A stretch of DNA of 64,000 nt, from assembly GCA_041395865.1 (NCBI GenBank), contig JAWKZQ010000002.1, positions 230,092 through 294,091 on the forward strand, given 5' to 3'. Positions 17,431-26,058 of this stretch are shown here, piece by piece. Each line of letters opens with the position of its first letter. Positions within the stretch are counted from its first letter, which is position 1. This DNA is from IMCC2047 sp041395865 (lineage in GTDB: Bacteria > Pseudomonadota > Gammaproteobacteria > Pseudomonadales > IMCC2047). Under the pieces are notes generated by a model that was not told where the DNA came from, searched no databases, and was given only the letters and a program-made list of their open reading frames with translations. The translations under genes were made by a program, and so were the position numbers.

Positions 17431-19992
17431 ATGTTAGCGCCTATTTCCAACAACATCCGTAAACTCGGCAGCTTTCTTGGTCAGACCATCGCTCTGGATA
17501 AGGGAGAAGACTGGCTCAACAACGTCGAAACCATTCGACACCTGGGCAAGGATGCCGTGAGTGGCGAGCAGCAGGCCATTACCCGAATGCAGGGCATTTT
17601 TTCCCAGAGCACAGAACAGGCATTGCTGATCCAGGCCCGAGCGTTCAGCCAGTTCCTGAACCTGGTTAACATTGCCGAACAGCAATATACCGTTTCCGAG
17701 CAGGGTTTATCGGAACTGGACCTGCCGCACCCGCTGGAGTCGTTGGCCGAAAACCTCGGTAGCCAACAGGTTGAGAAGATAAAAAAAGCGCTCGAGAAAC
17801 TGCATATTGAACTGGTTTTAACGGCGCACCCGACTGAAATTAATCGTCGTACCTTTATCTACAAATACCACCAGATTGCCGAGCAGCTTGAATCAGAGAA
17901 TGAGACCGCTGACCAACGCATCCGGGAACTCATTGAACAGGCCTGGCACACCAATGAAATTCGTCAACAACGCCCGACACCGCTGGACGAATCGCGCTGG
18001 GGCCTGAATGCGATTGCCGACAGCATCTGGCAGGCTGTTCCCCAGTTTATGCGCGAGCTGGACGACTTTGCCCAACAGACCACCGGCGAACCGCTGGACG
18101 ACCAGCTCGTCCCGCTAACCATGGCAAGCTGGATGGCTGGCGACCGTGACGGCAACCCCTTCGTCACCGCCGAATTAAGCGCCAGGGCCATTCTTCAAGC
18201 CCGTTTAATGGCTGCTGAGCTTTACCTGCAGGACTTCGAACAGCTTTACCTGGAGCTGTCCATGCACACAGCCACGCAGGCGCTGCTCAACGCCGACACC
18301 CAGCGTATTGGGCCCTACCGCAACCTGCTCAGCAGTGTCATCGACAAGCTGAAATTCAGCATCACCCAGCTTAAACAGGGACAAACCGACGGCGTCATTG
18401 CCAGCTCTGCCGAGCTGCTGGAACCACTGCTGGAGTGCCGCCAGAGCTTGCTGACATCAGGCCTGACAAATGTTGCCAACTCCCAACTCCTGGATTTGAT
18501 CCGAAAGGTTCGCTGTTTTGGCATTTCACTGGTTAAGCTGGACCTGCGCCAGCACAGCGAACGGCACGATAGCGCCCTGGCCGAAATCACCTCCGTTTTA
18601 AACATCGGCGATTACCTGAGCTGGAACGACCAGCAGCGCTGCGAATTTCTTTTGCAGGAACTCCAGAATCCGCGCCCCTTATTGCCCGACTACCCTTGGA
18701 GCGAAGCAACCCAGGAGGTGCTGGATACCTTTAGCATGGCCGCGACACAGCCCAAGGAGTGCCTGGGCATTTATATTATTTCCATGGCCAGCCAGGTCAG
18801 CGATGTGTTGGCGGTTAACCTGCTGATGAAAGCCGCCGGTTTCCGGTGGCACATGCCGATTGCACCGCTCTTTGAAACACTGGACGACCTGAACAACGCA
18901 CCCAATGTGATGGGCGAGCTTCTGCAACACGCGCTCTACAAAGACCGCTGCGACCACCAGCACTACGTCATGATCGGTTACAGCGACTCATCCAAGGACG
19001 CCGGTGTACTGGCGGCAACCTGGGCGCAATACCAGGCACAGGAGGCGCTCGCCGAGGTCTTTTCCGAGCACAACATCCAACTTAAACTGTTCCATGGTCG
19101 GGGCGGCACCATCGGCCGCGGCGGCGGCCCTGCCCACGCGGCCATCGCCTCGCAACCTCCCGGCACCCTGGATGGCGGCCTGCGCGTCACCGAGCAGGGT
19201 GAAACCATTCGTTACAAGTTCGGGCTGCCCAACCTCGCTGTGCGAAGCCTGCACCTGTATACCAGCGCCATCCTGAAAAGCCTGGTTACACCACCCCCGC
19301 AGCCAAAAAAGGAATGGCGGGAACTGATGGACAAGATGTCAACGATGAGCTGCCAGCGCTATCGCAGCTACGTGAAGGACAACGAAAACTTCGTCACCTA
19401 TTTCAGGCAGGCAACGCCGGAACAGGAGCTTTCATCACTGCCTTTAGGCTCGCGACCCAGTAAGCGGCGCGTCGATGGCGGTATCGAATCCCTGCGAGCC
19501 ATTCCGTGGATCTTTGCCTGGAGCCAGAACCGATTGGTTCTGCCAAGCTGGCTTGGGCTCGGCGAAGCCATCCGGCACTACTACGCAAGTGATGCCCAGC
19601 TCATGCAGGAAATGCTGCAGCAATGGCCCTATTTCCGGGCGCGAATCTCTCTGACCGAAATGCTCTACCTGAAATCCGATACCGAGATTTCCTCCCTGTA
19701 CGACCAGGCACTGGTGGAACCCAGCCTGCAACCCATGGGCGAGGAGTTACGCGCTCAACTGGGCGCCGATGAACAAAGCATCCTGACACTGCTCAAGCAG
19801 CAGCATACGCTGGAAAACGACCCCTGGAACCGGGACTCCTTTGAATTGCGTAAGCCTTATCTGCTGCCTTTGCATTTAATACAAATCGAAGCCCTAAAGC
19901 GCCTCAGGAAAAAACCGGAGCACCCGGCCTGCGAGCAGGTGCTGATGGTGAGCATGGCCGGTATCGCCTCGGGCATGCGCAACACAGGGTAA
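17431..19992 (+). CDS. ppc: phosphoenolpyruvate carboxylase
   Basis: Cytoplasmic enzyme converting PEP and bicarbonate to oxaloacetate, the main anaplerotic step. The 853-residue protein is slightly shorter than the usual 880-930 but has all core motifs: VLTAHPTEINRRT (catalytic His), MASWMAGDRDGNPFV, GYSDSSKDAG, FHGRGGTIGRGGGP (mobile loop) and the C-terminal GMRNTG needed for activity. It is last in the LysR-divergent unit after sbtA. The pairing with a bicarbonate importer suggests growth where CO2/HCO3- supply limits anaplerosis. Confidence 0.96.
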   Translation: MLAPISNNIRKLGSFLGQTIALDKGEDWLNNVETIRHLGKDAVSGEQQAITRMQGIFSQSTEQALLIQARAFSQFLNLVNIAEQQYTVSEQGLSELDLPHPLESLAENLGSQQVEKIKKALEKLHIELVLTAHPTEINRRTFIYKYHQIAEQLESENETADQRIRELIEQAWHTNEIRQQRPTPLDESRWGLNAIADSIWQAVPQFMRELDDFAQQTTGEPLDDQLVPLTMASWMAGDRDGNPFVTAELSARAILQARLMAAELYLQDFEQLYLELSMHTATQALLNADTQRIGPYRNLLSSVIDKLKFSITQLKQGQTDGVIASSAELLEPLLECRQSLLTSGLTNVANSQLLDLIRKVRCFGISLVKLDLRQHSERHDSALAEITSVLNIGDYLSWNDQQRCEFLLQELQNPRPLLPDYPWSEATQEVLDTFSMAATQPKECLGIYIISMASQVSDVLAVNLLMKAAGFRWHMPIAPLFETLDDLNNAPNVMGELLQHALYKDRCDHQHYVMIGYSDSSKDAGVLAATWAQYQAQEALAEVFSEHNIQLKLFHGRGGTIGRGGGPAHAAIASQPPGTLDGGLRVTEQGETIRYKFGLPNLAVRSLHLYTSAILKSLVTPPPQPKKEWRELMDKMSTMSCQRYRSYVKDNENFVTYFRQATPEQELSSLPLGSRPSKRRVDGGIESLRAIPWIFAWSQNRLVLPSWLGLGEAIRHYYASDAQLMQEMLQQWPYFRARISLTEMLYLKSDTEISSLYDQALVEPSLQPMGEELRAQLGADEQSILTLLKQQHTLENDPWNRDSFELRKPYLLPLHLIQIEALKRLRKKPEHPACEQVLMVSMAGIASGMRNTG

Positions 19993-20000
19993 AGGTTAGA

Positions 20001-20031
20001 GGCCCCTGCCCCGGAAATAATGGCGGGGGCC
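20001..20031. terminator. hairpin between convergent ppc and CBS gene
   Basis: Arms GGCCCCTGCC (20001-20010) and GGCGGGGGCC (20022-20031) pair with one G-T wobble. There is no T tract on either strand, so factor-independent termination is uncertain. The position between convergent stops fits a shared transcript end. Confidence 0.45.
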
Positions 20032-20048
20032 GCAGATAACAAAGAAGA

Positions 20049-20519
20049 CTATGCGTTGGCAGCAGCACCGGAGCGCCACTGCTGCTGACGGCGTATCGAC
20101 AGGTATTTCCCGTCGCTGGCCAGGATGCGGAAAATATCGGACTCGGTAATCATGCCAATCAGTTTGCCATGGCTGGCAACAGGAATACCGCTGAAATTGT
20201 GCTCCAGCATCATTCTGGCCGCATCGGCAATCGTCGCATTTTGATTGATCGAAAAGACCTCGGTTACCATGATGTCCCTGACCTTCATGTTCGCAATTTG
20301 CTGATTCAGCTCCCAAAAACTCAACGATGTCGGCGCAGCGGGCTTTGCCTCGAGCACATCCGTCAAGGATACAATACCGACGAGTTTATTTTCCGCCACC
20401 ACCGGTAAGCGGCGCACTTTTCTATCCATCATCATTCGGCGTGCTTCTGACAACGCAACCTCACCCGAGATAGAGATAACCGGTGACGTCATATAATCTT
20501 TAACCAATGCATCTTTCAT
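20049..20519 (-). CDS. CBS-pair domain protein, copy 1
   Basis: A 156-residue protein made of two CBS motifs: MKDALVKDYMTSPVISIS to VGIVSLTDVLEA, and MKVRDIMVTEVFSINQNA to IGMITESDIFRIL. Such Bateman modules bind adenine nucleotides and often act as energy sensors; no catalytic domain is attached. The ATG at 20519 has GGAGGAAG nine bases upstream, which decides the start over an in-frame start further upstream. A close paralogue lies just upstream on the same strand with a terminator between, so each is its own unit. Confidence 0.88.
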   Translation of the reverse strand: MKDALVKDYMTSPVISISGEVALSEARRMMMDRKVRRLPVVAENKLVGIVSLTDVLEAKPAAPTSLSFWELNQQIANMKVRDIMVTEVFSINQNATIADAARMMLEHNFSGIPVASHGKLIGMITESDIFRILASDGKYLSIRRQQQWRSGAAANA

Positions 20520-20740
20520 GCGTACTAACTTCCTCCATTGATCAGTTGAAAGCTGTTCTAAGGTGCTTTCAACTGCAACCGCAATAAACTGCCCCTTTAC
20601 TTGGGAGGCAGATAATTTCAGCGCCAATGCTAGCGGCTGCATATGAATGTCAGGTTACACACCGATTAAATTATTGTGCTGTTTCGCAGCCCGGCGGAGG
20701 GCATTAGGGCGCCTACTGGCAAACAATTTTCGCTTTGCCA

Positions 20741-20769
20741 AAAAAAAGCCCCGCATAAAGCGGGGCTTT
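20741..20769 (-). terminator. Rho-independent terminator between the two CBS genes
   Basis: A perfect 10-bp stem AAAGCCCCGC / GCGGGGCTTT with loop ATAAA lies at 20745-20769. On the minus strand it is followed by a run of seven T (20741-20747). It ends the transcript of the upstream CBS gene. Confidence 0.9.
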
Positions 20770-20835
20770 AATCCAGAAAACAAGGTGGGTTCAGTGCATC
20801 GACAAGTCAGCCGCTACTGTCACCCGCCAGACTCG

Positions 20836-21294
20836 CTAGGCGCAACGATGGCAGAGATTTTTTTGGTGAATCGACAGGTATCTGCCTTCAATCGCCAACA
20901 GGCGGAAAAGATCAGATTCGGTGATCATGCCCACCAATTTGCCATTATCGGTTACCGGGACACCGCTGATTTTCTGCTCCAGCATCAAACGGGTTGCATC
21001 GGCAACAGAGGCATTTTGATCAATACTGTAAACCTCCGTGGCCATCACATCCTTAACCTTCATATCCAGCACCAGCTGACTCAGCTCCCAGACATTCATC
21101 GTCGTGGACGCGGACAGTTTGGCCTCAAGTACGTCGGTGAAAGAGACAATGCCAACCAGCTCGCCGTTATCGACCACCGGCAGACGACGCACCTTATGCT
21201 CAGTCATCATCTTGCGGGCATCGGACAGGCCAGTATCGCTGGACACAGAAACCACAGAAATGGTCATGCTGTCTTTTACTAATCCATCACTCAT
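20836..21294 (-). CDS. CBS-pair domain protein, copy 2
   Basis: A 152-residue paralogue of the adjacent CBS gene, with the same two-motif layout (GLVKDSMTISVVSVSS, VGIVSFTDVLEA, MKVKDVMATEVYSIDQNA, VGMITESDLFRLL) and a Cys/His tail (HQKNLCHRCA) absent from copy 1. The start is placed at MSDGLVKD, where AGAGG precedes the ATG. An FNR/ANR-like box (TTGATTAAAGTCAA) lies 127 bases upstream, hinting at oxygen-linked control. The duplication looks local and old, since the copies have diverged. Confidence 0.87.
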   Translation of the reverse strand: MSDGLVKDSMTISVVSVSSDTGLSDARKMMTEHKVRRLPVVDNGELVGIVSFTDVLEAKLSASTTMNVWELSQLVLDMKVKDVMATEVYSIDQNASVADATRLMLEQKISGVPVTDNGKLVGMITESDLFRLLAIEGRYLSIHQKNLCHRCA

Positions 21295-21603
21295 TGGAAA
21301 TAACCTCTTGGTTAAATTAATCAAATCGGTGCTAGTGGCAGGTCAGTGACTTATTCTGCGGTTAAACATGCCAGCAAAGCTTTAATAGCTAGAGGTTATC
21401 AAAATCGGCTTTCCCAAATGTTGATTAAAGTCAAACTCTCAGCATCTAGGGGCGCTTGGCAGCTAAAGATCGAGAGAATAGAGCGAATCACAAAATAATT
21501 CCGGCGAACAGGCTTACCCACCTGTACCTAATTGGCCACAGGCTATATGATCAACAACCGGTTTCCCAACTTTATCAGTCACTTAAGAAACCGTTTTCAT
21601 TAA
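21295..21603. other. 309-bp intergenic region, CBS copy 2 / FixL-like kinase
   Basis: Divergent promoter region without a coding frame. The clearest element is the FNR-like dyad at 21421-21434. The rest is moderately AT-rich. No good ribosome-binding site precedes the kinase start at 21604. Confidence 0.5.
21421..21434. promoter_or_regulatory. FNR/ANR-type box
   Basis: TTGATTAAAGTCAA matches the FNR/ANR consensus TTGAT-N4-ATCAA except for one base in the second arm. It lies 127 bases upstream of CBS copy 2 and 170 bases upstream of the kinase gene, so it could serve either. Confidence 0.5.
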
Positions 21604-23778
21604 ATGCCGCCGGCAAAATACAGACATGGAGAACGAGTTAACCACTCAGTTGATACCGTGAAAAACAACCGGATTATCCTGCTGATCCTGGTGATGGCCG
21701 TTATCGCTGTGTGTGTGAGCGGCATCGCCATTACCATGCTGTACAAGACGGCAATGCAACAGCAAGCCATCCGCCTGGCGGAAACCGCCCAGAGCCAGGC
21801 ACGCTTTCTGGAGGCTGTTGCGCGCTTCGACGCACGTTTTAGTGCCGAGGACGTTCCTGGTGGCCCCTTTGCCGCTACGCTACAGCAAATTCGCGAAGCC
21901 CATGAGCTTTTCAAGGGGTTTGGCGAAACCGGGGAGTTCACGCTCGGCAAACGGGAGGGTAACGAAATGTTATACCTCCTGGATACGCGCTCGCGCAATC
22001 CGGCCACGCTCGAAAAGCCGCTATCCCCCCTGAGACTGCCGCTTGAAGGTCAGCGCGCAACCGCCATGCAACAGGCCTTGCTTGGAAACGCCGGCACACT
22101 CATCGGCCTCGATTACCGAGGCGTCGAAGTGTTAGCCGCCTTCGAGCCGGTCGCTGAACTGAACCTGGGTATTGTGGCTAAAATTGACCTCACCGAAATA
22201 CGCCAACCCTTCGTTTATGCCGGGATTTTTGTTGTCCTGATCACACTGATCCTGGTAATCATCGGCACGATCCTGGTGGGCCGCATCGGCAATCCCCTGA
22301 TCCAAAAGCTGGAGGAAAACGATCATCGCCTGCGCAGCATTCTCGATACCGCGGCTGACGGCATTATTACCCTGGATGAGGACGGCCTGATACGCTCCTT
22401 TAACCAGGCCGCAGAAAAAATCTTCGGTTACAGCGCCGAGGAAGCAATCGGCCAACATATCACTACACTGGTTGCCGACCCCCTTCCTTATTTCTACCAC
22501 GGCAACACTGACGGCGAAGGAGTTTTAAAAACTGACAGCGAGCGCGAGGTCACCGGTTTACACCGCAGCGGCAAACAGGTCCCCCTGGAGATCGCAGTCA
22601 GCGAAGTCCAAGACCGTCACACTCGAATTATTACCAGCATCGTTCGCGACATCACCGAGCGTAAGGAAGCATTACAGGCCCTGCGCCAGCGTGAAGAAGA
22701 GTTACGGCTTACCTTTGAAAACACGCCAGCCGGGATTTACATCTGCAGCCTGTCCGGCGAAATTCTGCGCGCAAACCTCGCCTTCTGCTCGCTGCTGGGG
22801 CACTCACAGCAATCCCTCATCGGTCGAGTTCACACCGATTTCGTCAACCCGGACGATAAAGGCCGTCTCGCTTACCACGAAGGGCAGCTGGTAAATGGAA
22901 ATTTCGACAGCTACTCGCTTGAAATTTCATTCGTTGAACGCGAAGGCAATAAAATTCCCTGCAAATTCCGCAGTAGCGTGATCCGCAACGAAAAGGGCAC
23001 ACCGCAACTCTGCATCATGCATATTGAGGACCTTTCCGAGCAGCTAAAAAACGAACAGCTGGTCAGCGAACACCGGGAACGCCTGGCCCAGGTGACGCGG
23101 TTGAGCACCCTGGGAGAAATGGCCGCCAGCATTGCCCATGAAATCAACCAACCCCTAAGCGCCGTGGCCACCTACGCCACCGCTTGTCAGCGACTGGTGG
23201 ACCAGGAACAACCCAACCTGGGCGAAATCAGCCAAATCCTGAATAAAATCAGCAACCAGGCCCTTCGTGCAGGCGATGTCATCCATCGTTTGCGTGAATT
23301 CATTCGCAACCGGAAAACTCAGAAAGAGAAGATCGCCTGTAGCGACCTCATCAGCGAAGTGATCGGCCTCGCCGAAGTTGACGCCCAATATCACCATGTG
23401 ACGATACAAACCGATCTGGAACCCGACCTGCCGCTGATTTATGTTGATGCCGTACAGATTCAGCAGGTCATCCTGAATCTGCTGCGCAACGCAATTGAAT
23501 CGATGGATAAGGTAAGCAACCCGCTAAACAAAGTGGTTCGCCTTGAAGTTAGACGCCGGGGAACAGACACGGTTGAAGTATCCGTCATTGACCGAGGCGA
23601 AGGAATTCCCGCCGCCTCCGTGGACCAGCTGTTTACGCCGTTTTTCACCAGCAAACCAATGGGGATGGGACTAGGACTGCCCATCAGCCGCTCAATAGTC
23701 AATGCTCATGAGGGGCAGCTGTACTATACTCACAACGCTGAAGGCGGCAGTATTTTCCGGTTTACGTTGCCCTTATGA
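21604..23778 (+). CDS. FixL-like PAS sensor histidine kinase
   Basis: A 724-residue membrane kinase. An N-terminal helix (IILLILVMAVIAVCVSGIAI) and a second near residue 205-225 (IFVVLITLILVIIGTILVG) enclose a periplasmic sensor of about 160 residues. Two PAS domains follow at about 240-360 and 365-480, then HisKA (TLGEMAASIAHEINQPLSA) and HATPase_c (DRGEGIPAA, GMGLGLPISRSIV). The phosphoacceptor style is that of FixL/TtrS kinases. The stop overlaps the FixJ-like gene as ATGA, so the pair is coupled. No Shine-Dalgarno is seen at 21604; a GTG at 21658 is an alternative start. The signal is unknown, and haem binding by PAS cannot be told by eye. Confidence 0.88.
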   Translation: MPPAKYRHGERVNHSVDTVKNNRIILLILVMAVIAVCVSGIAITMLYKTAMQQQAIRLAETAQSQARFLEAVARFDARFSAEDVPGGPFAATLQQIREAHELFKGFGETGEFTLGKREGNEMLYLLDTRSRNPATLEKPLSPLRLPLEGQRATAMQQALLGNAGTLIGLDYRGVEVLAAFEPVAELNLGIVAKIDLTEIRQPFVYAGIFVVLITLILVIIGTILVGRIGNPLIQKLEENDHRLRSILDTAADGIITLDEDGLIRSFNQAAEKIFGYSAEEAIGQHITTLVADPLPYFYHGNTDGEGVLKTDSEREVTGLHRSGKQVPLEIAVSEVQDRHTRIITSIVRDITERKEALQALRQREEELRLTFENTPAGIYICSLSGEILRANLAFCSLLGHSQQSLIGRVHTDFVNPDDKGRLAYHEGQLVNGNFDSYSLEISFVEREGNKIPCKFRSSVIRNEKGTPQLCIMHIEDLSEQLKNEQLVSEHRERLAQVTRLSTLGEMAASIAHEINQPLSAVATYATACQRLVDQEQPNLGEISQILNKISNQALRAGDVIHRLREFIRNRKTQKEKIACSDLISEVIGLAEVDAQYHHVTIQTDLEPDLPLIYVDAVQIQQVILNLLRNAIESMDKVSNPLNKVVRLEVRRRGTDTVEVSVIDRGEGIPAASVDQLFTPFFTSKPMGMGLGLPISRSIVNAHEGQLYYTHNAEGGSIFRFTLPL

Positions 23779-24404
23779 GAATTGCGCCAGGTACCAAAAG
23801 TATGAAACCAACCGTTTTTATCATAGACGATGACGAAGCAATGAGAGATTCCCTCGGACTGTTGATGCGATCCGTGGGCATAAACTACGAAACCTATAGC
23901 AACGCCCAGAGTTTTCTCGAGAATTACGAAGAAAGCCGTAGCGGCTGCCTGCTATTGGACATTCGCATGCCTGGAATGAGCGGGCTTGACTTGCAGCAGA
24001 AACTACAGGAAATGGACGCCGAACTACCCATTCTTTTCATTACCGGACATGGCGATGTCCCCATGGCGGTTGAAGCCATGAAAAAGGGGGCGGTGGATTT
24101 CTTCCAGAAACCCTTCCGGGATCAGGCGCTGCTGGATCGAATCAGCCAGGTGATGACCCAGCTGAACGACAACCAGAAAAAGCAGGCCGAACGCCAGCAA
24201 ATTCGCTCACGCCTGGAAAGGCTCACCGCCCGGGAAAATGAAATCCTTAACCTGGTCGTACAGGGCGTCGGCAACAAAGTCATTGCAGCCGACCTGGGCA
24301 TCAGCCAGCGAACCGTTGAATTACACCGCGCACACGTTATGCAAAAGATGCAGGCCGATTCGTTGGCGCAACTGGTGCAGATGGTCATGCTGACCGAGCA
24401 GTAG
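23775..24404 (+). CDS. FixJ-like response regulator (LuxR-type HTH)
   Basis: A 209-residue regulator. The receiver domain starts at TVFIIDDDEAMRDSLGLL with phosphoacceptor Asp in CLLLDIRMPGMSG, the T/S switch in FITGHGD and the Lys in FQKPF. A linker then leads to a LuxR/FixJ HTH (RLTARENEILNLVVQGVGNK, ISQRTVELHRAHVMQKM). It is translationally coupled to the kinase (ATGA overlap); a second ATG at 23802, nine codons in, matches family N-termini better. Targets are unknown. The unit is convergent with the seven-gene APC/UspA operon, which is a candidate target. Confidence 0.9.
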   Translation: MRIAPGTKSMKPTVFIIDDDEAMRDSLGLLMRSVGINYETYSNAQSFLENYEESRSGCLLLDIRMPGMSGLDLQQKLQEMDAELPILFITGHGDVPMAVEAMKKGAVDFFQKPFRDQALLDRISQVMTQLNDNQKKQAERQQIRSRLERLTARENEILNLVVQGVGNKVIAADLGISQRTVELHRAHVMQKMQADSLAQLVQMVMLTEQ

Positions 24405-24426
24405 GAACGCCTTCCAACACGCCGTT

Positions 24427-24451
24427 ATCGGCAGCTGTACTGGCTGCCGAT
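24427..24451. terminator. hairpin after the FixJ-like gene
   Basis: Nine-base arms ATCGGCAGC and GCTGCCGAT around a seven-base loop, 22 bases past the stop and between convergent transcripts. The T tract is weak (TATT), so it is only a probable terminator. Confidence 0.5.
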
Positions 24452-24566
24452 ATTCAGCCCCCTTTACATAAAGCAGCCTGCTCGACGAGCGCCTGCTTGA
24501 GCTTACGCCCTCTGTGACGCGCCTTATACCTGCCCTGGGCTCTCGGTCAACCGCACCATCCGATAA

Positions 24567-24890
24567 TTAAGATGCAGCGACGGCTGCCTGGTGGACAGTC
24601 AAACGAACGCGCGCCCACTTATAGGCGTCCATGACAGAAATCGAATAAATGAAAAGGCCGCCGGCAAACCGCCCCAGCAAGGAGTGATCAGGGGTCGTTA
24701 GCTGATAAGACACCACACCCAGGCACAGCATGAAAAACAGCATGAGCAAGCCTCGCGCGGGCGTATTGTTCATCACCTGCCCCATACCCGGCAGCACCAT
24801 GGCCACAAACATCACCAGATAGGGTGAGCGAGGCGTATCAGCAGGCTGTTTTGAGGAGAGTTTGGTCGAAGTGGTGTTCTGTGATTTCAT
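24567..24890 (-). CDS. small membrane protein, last gene of the APC/UspA operon
   Basis: A 107-residue protein with a polar Ser/Thr/Lys-rich N-terminus (about 25 residues), then hydrophobic segments YLVMFVAMVLPGMGQVMNN, GLLMLFFMLCLGVVSYQL and GGLFIYSISVMDAY. The LPGMGQ pattern after the first helix resembles TM2/DUF5683-like small membrane proteins. Its start overlaps the end of the preceding gene by 53 bases, so it is translationally coupled as the seventh gene of the operon. Function unknown. Confidence 0.7.
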   Translation of the reverse strand: MKSQNTTSTKLSSKQPADTPRSPYLVMFVAMVLPGMGQVMNNTPARGLLMLFFMLCLGVVSYQLTTPDHSLLGRFAGGLFIYSISVMDAYKWARVRLTVHQAAVAAS

Positions 24891-25551
24891 GTTCGGCTTT
24901 CTCTGTAAGATCCTGGTAAATTAAAAGCGCCCTGTCGAGCAGGTCGGTAACACGCTCAGGCTTCAGCACCAGATCGTCAAATGCCAGACTGCGCAGGGTT
25001 CGATAACTGTTCTGGTTAGCCTGATTGGCCTGGTAAACGATCCGGACGCCGCCTGGCGTCACCAACAGCTCCTTGGCTTTATCATCCTGAAATAGATCAA
25101 TATGCTTTTCAAGCATCGCCACCGGGGGCATTTTTTCAACATCGTTCGTTTTTAACACCGCATATTGCGGCCAGTGAGCGGGCTGCTCCAGCTGAAACTC
25201 CAGCCTGTCGCTGGGAGAAAAGAACTCGATATTCTGAGGGCGCACCAGAAAATCGAACACACCCTCATAGGGAATTTCGCCTCTTACCGTCACCAGCAGC
25301 CACAATGAAGGCAGTTTTCGATAACCGACATGATCAGCCACCGGTTCCAGCTTGACGGGAAGGCCTCGATAGCAACCCGTTAACACAGGAAAATTAACAT
25401 CGTCCTGGCTTACGCTGACATCGGAAAAGAGCTGTTTGCATTGATCAAACATCGCTGCACGCCGCGCCTTAACTCGCCGCCGGTGCTGGATATGCATCGC
25501 TGTCATGATCAGGCCTACCGTACAGGCGGCCAAAATAAGGATAGGTTCCAT
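24838..25551 (-). CDS. membrane-anchored protein of unknown function
   Basis: A 237-residue protein with one N-terminal helix (ILILAACTVGLIMTAMHI) followed by a basic stop-transfer segment (HRRRVKARRA), so the rest is cytoplasmic. The soluble part (about 200 residues) contains the pattern GCYRGLPVKLEPVADHVGYRK and no enzyme motif that can be named. The ATG at 25551 with AAGGAA upstream is preferred to the longer open frame. It lies 62 bases downstream of the UspA gene. Confidence 0.75.
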   Translation of the reverse strand: MEPILILAACTVGLIMTAMHIQHRRRVKARRAAMFDQCKQLFSDVSVSQDDVNFPVLTGCYRGLPVKLEPVADHVGYRKLPSLWLLVTVRGEIPYEGVFDFLVRPQNIEFFSPSDRLEFQLEQPAHWPQYAVLKTNDVEKMPPVAMLEKHIDLFQDDKAKELLVTPGGVRIVYQANQANQNSYRTLRSLAFDDLVLKPERVTDLLDRALLIYQDLTEKAEHEITEHHFDQTLLKTAC

Positions 25552-25613
25552 ACCATGGGTTCCTTGCCTACAGGCTGCCGCACCCCAGGTGCGGCAGCCC
25601 TCCAGACAGAAAG

Positions 25614-26045
25614 TTAACGGACAATCGTCACCGGGCAATGCGCCTTGGAGACAACCTCGTAGGCGATTGATCCCAGCAATAATCGCGAAACGCCAGTACG
25701 GCCGATCGAGCCGGTAACAATATGGTCATGCCCTGATGATTCTGCAAAATCAATCAGCGCTGCCGCAATATTCTTACCGTAAACGGTGACCGAACTGAAG
25801 TTACTCAGACCGGCATTCTTGGCCTTAGCCTCTGCCGAAGACAACTCCTTGTCAATCTGCTCGTCCCCCGCCCTCATCACATCGGAATCCCAAAAGTAGG
25901 ATTTTGCTGATGCTTCCGAAGCAATCAGGCTAACCGTTACGAAGGTCAATTTGGCCGACTCCCGTTGCGCCAGCTTGATGGCAAAATCCACCGCCTTTTC
26001 GGATGATTTGGAACCGTCTGTTGCGCATAAAATATTTTCCAACAT
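25614..26045 (-). CDS. universal stress protein (UspA family)
   Basis: A single 143-residue Usp domain that keeps the ATP-binding signature GxxGx9GS (GSIGRTGVSRLLLGS) and the N-terminal Asp (ILCATDGSKSSEKAVDFA), so it is of the nucleotide-binding class. It starts 13 bases after the APC permease stop, with AAGGAG upstream. Usp proteins next to transporters often sense nucleotide state and control the transporter. A similar Usp (30807-31235) follows the second APC permease. Confidence 0.92.
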   Translation of the reverse strand: MLENILCATDGSKSSEKAVDFAIKLAQRESAKLTFVTVSLIASEASAKSYFWDSDVMRAGDEQIDKELSSAEAKAKNAGLSNFSSVTVYGKNIAAALIDFAESSGHDHIVTGSIGRTGVSRLLLGSIAYEVVSKAHCPVTIVR

Positions 26046-26058
26046 ATTCCTTGTCTCC

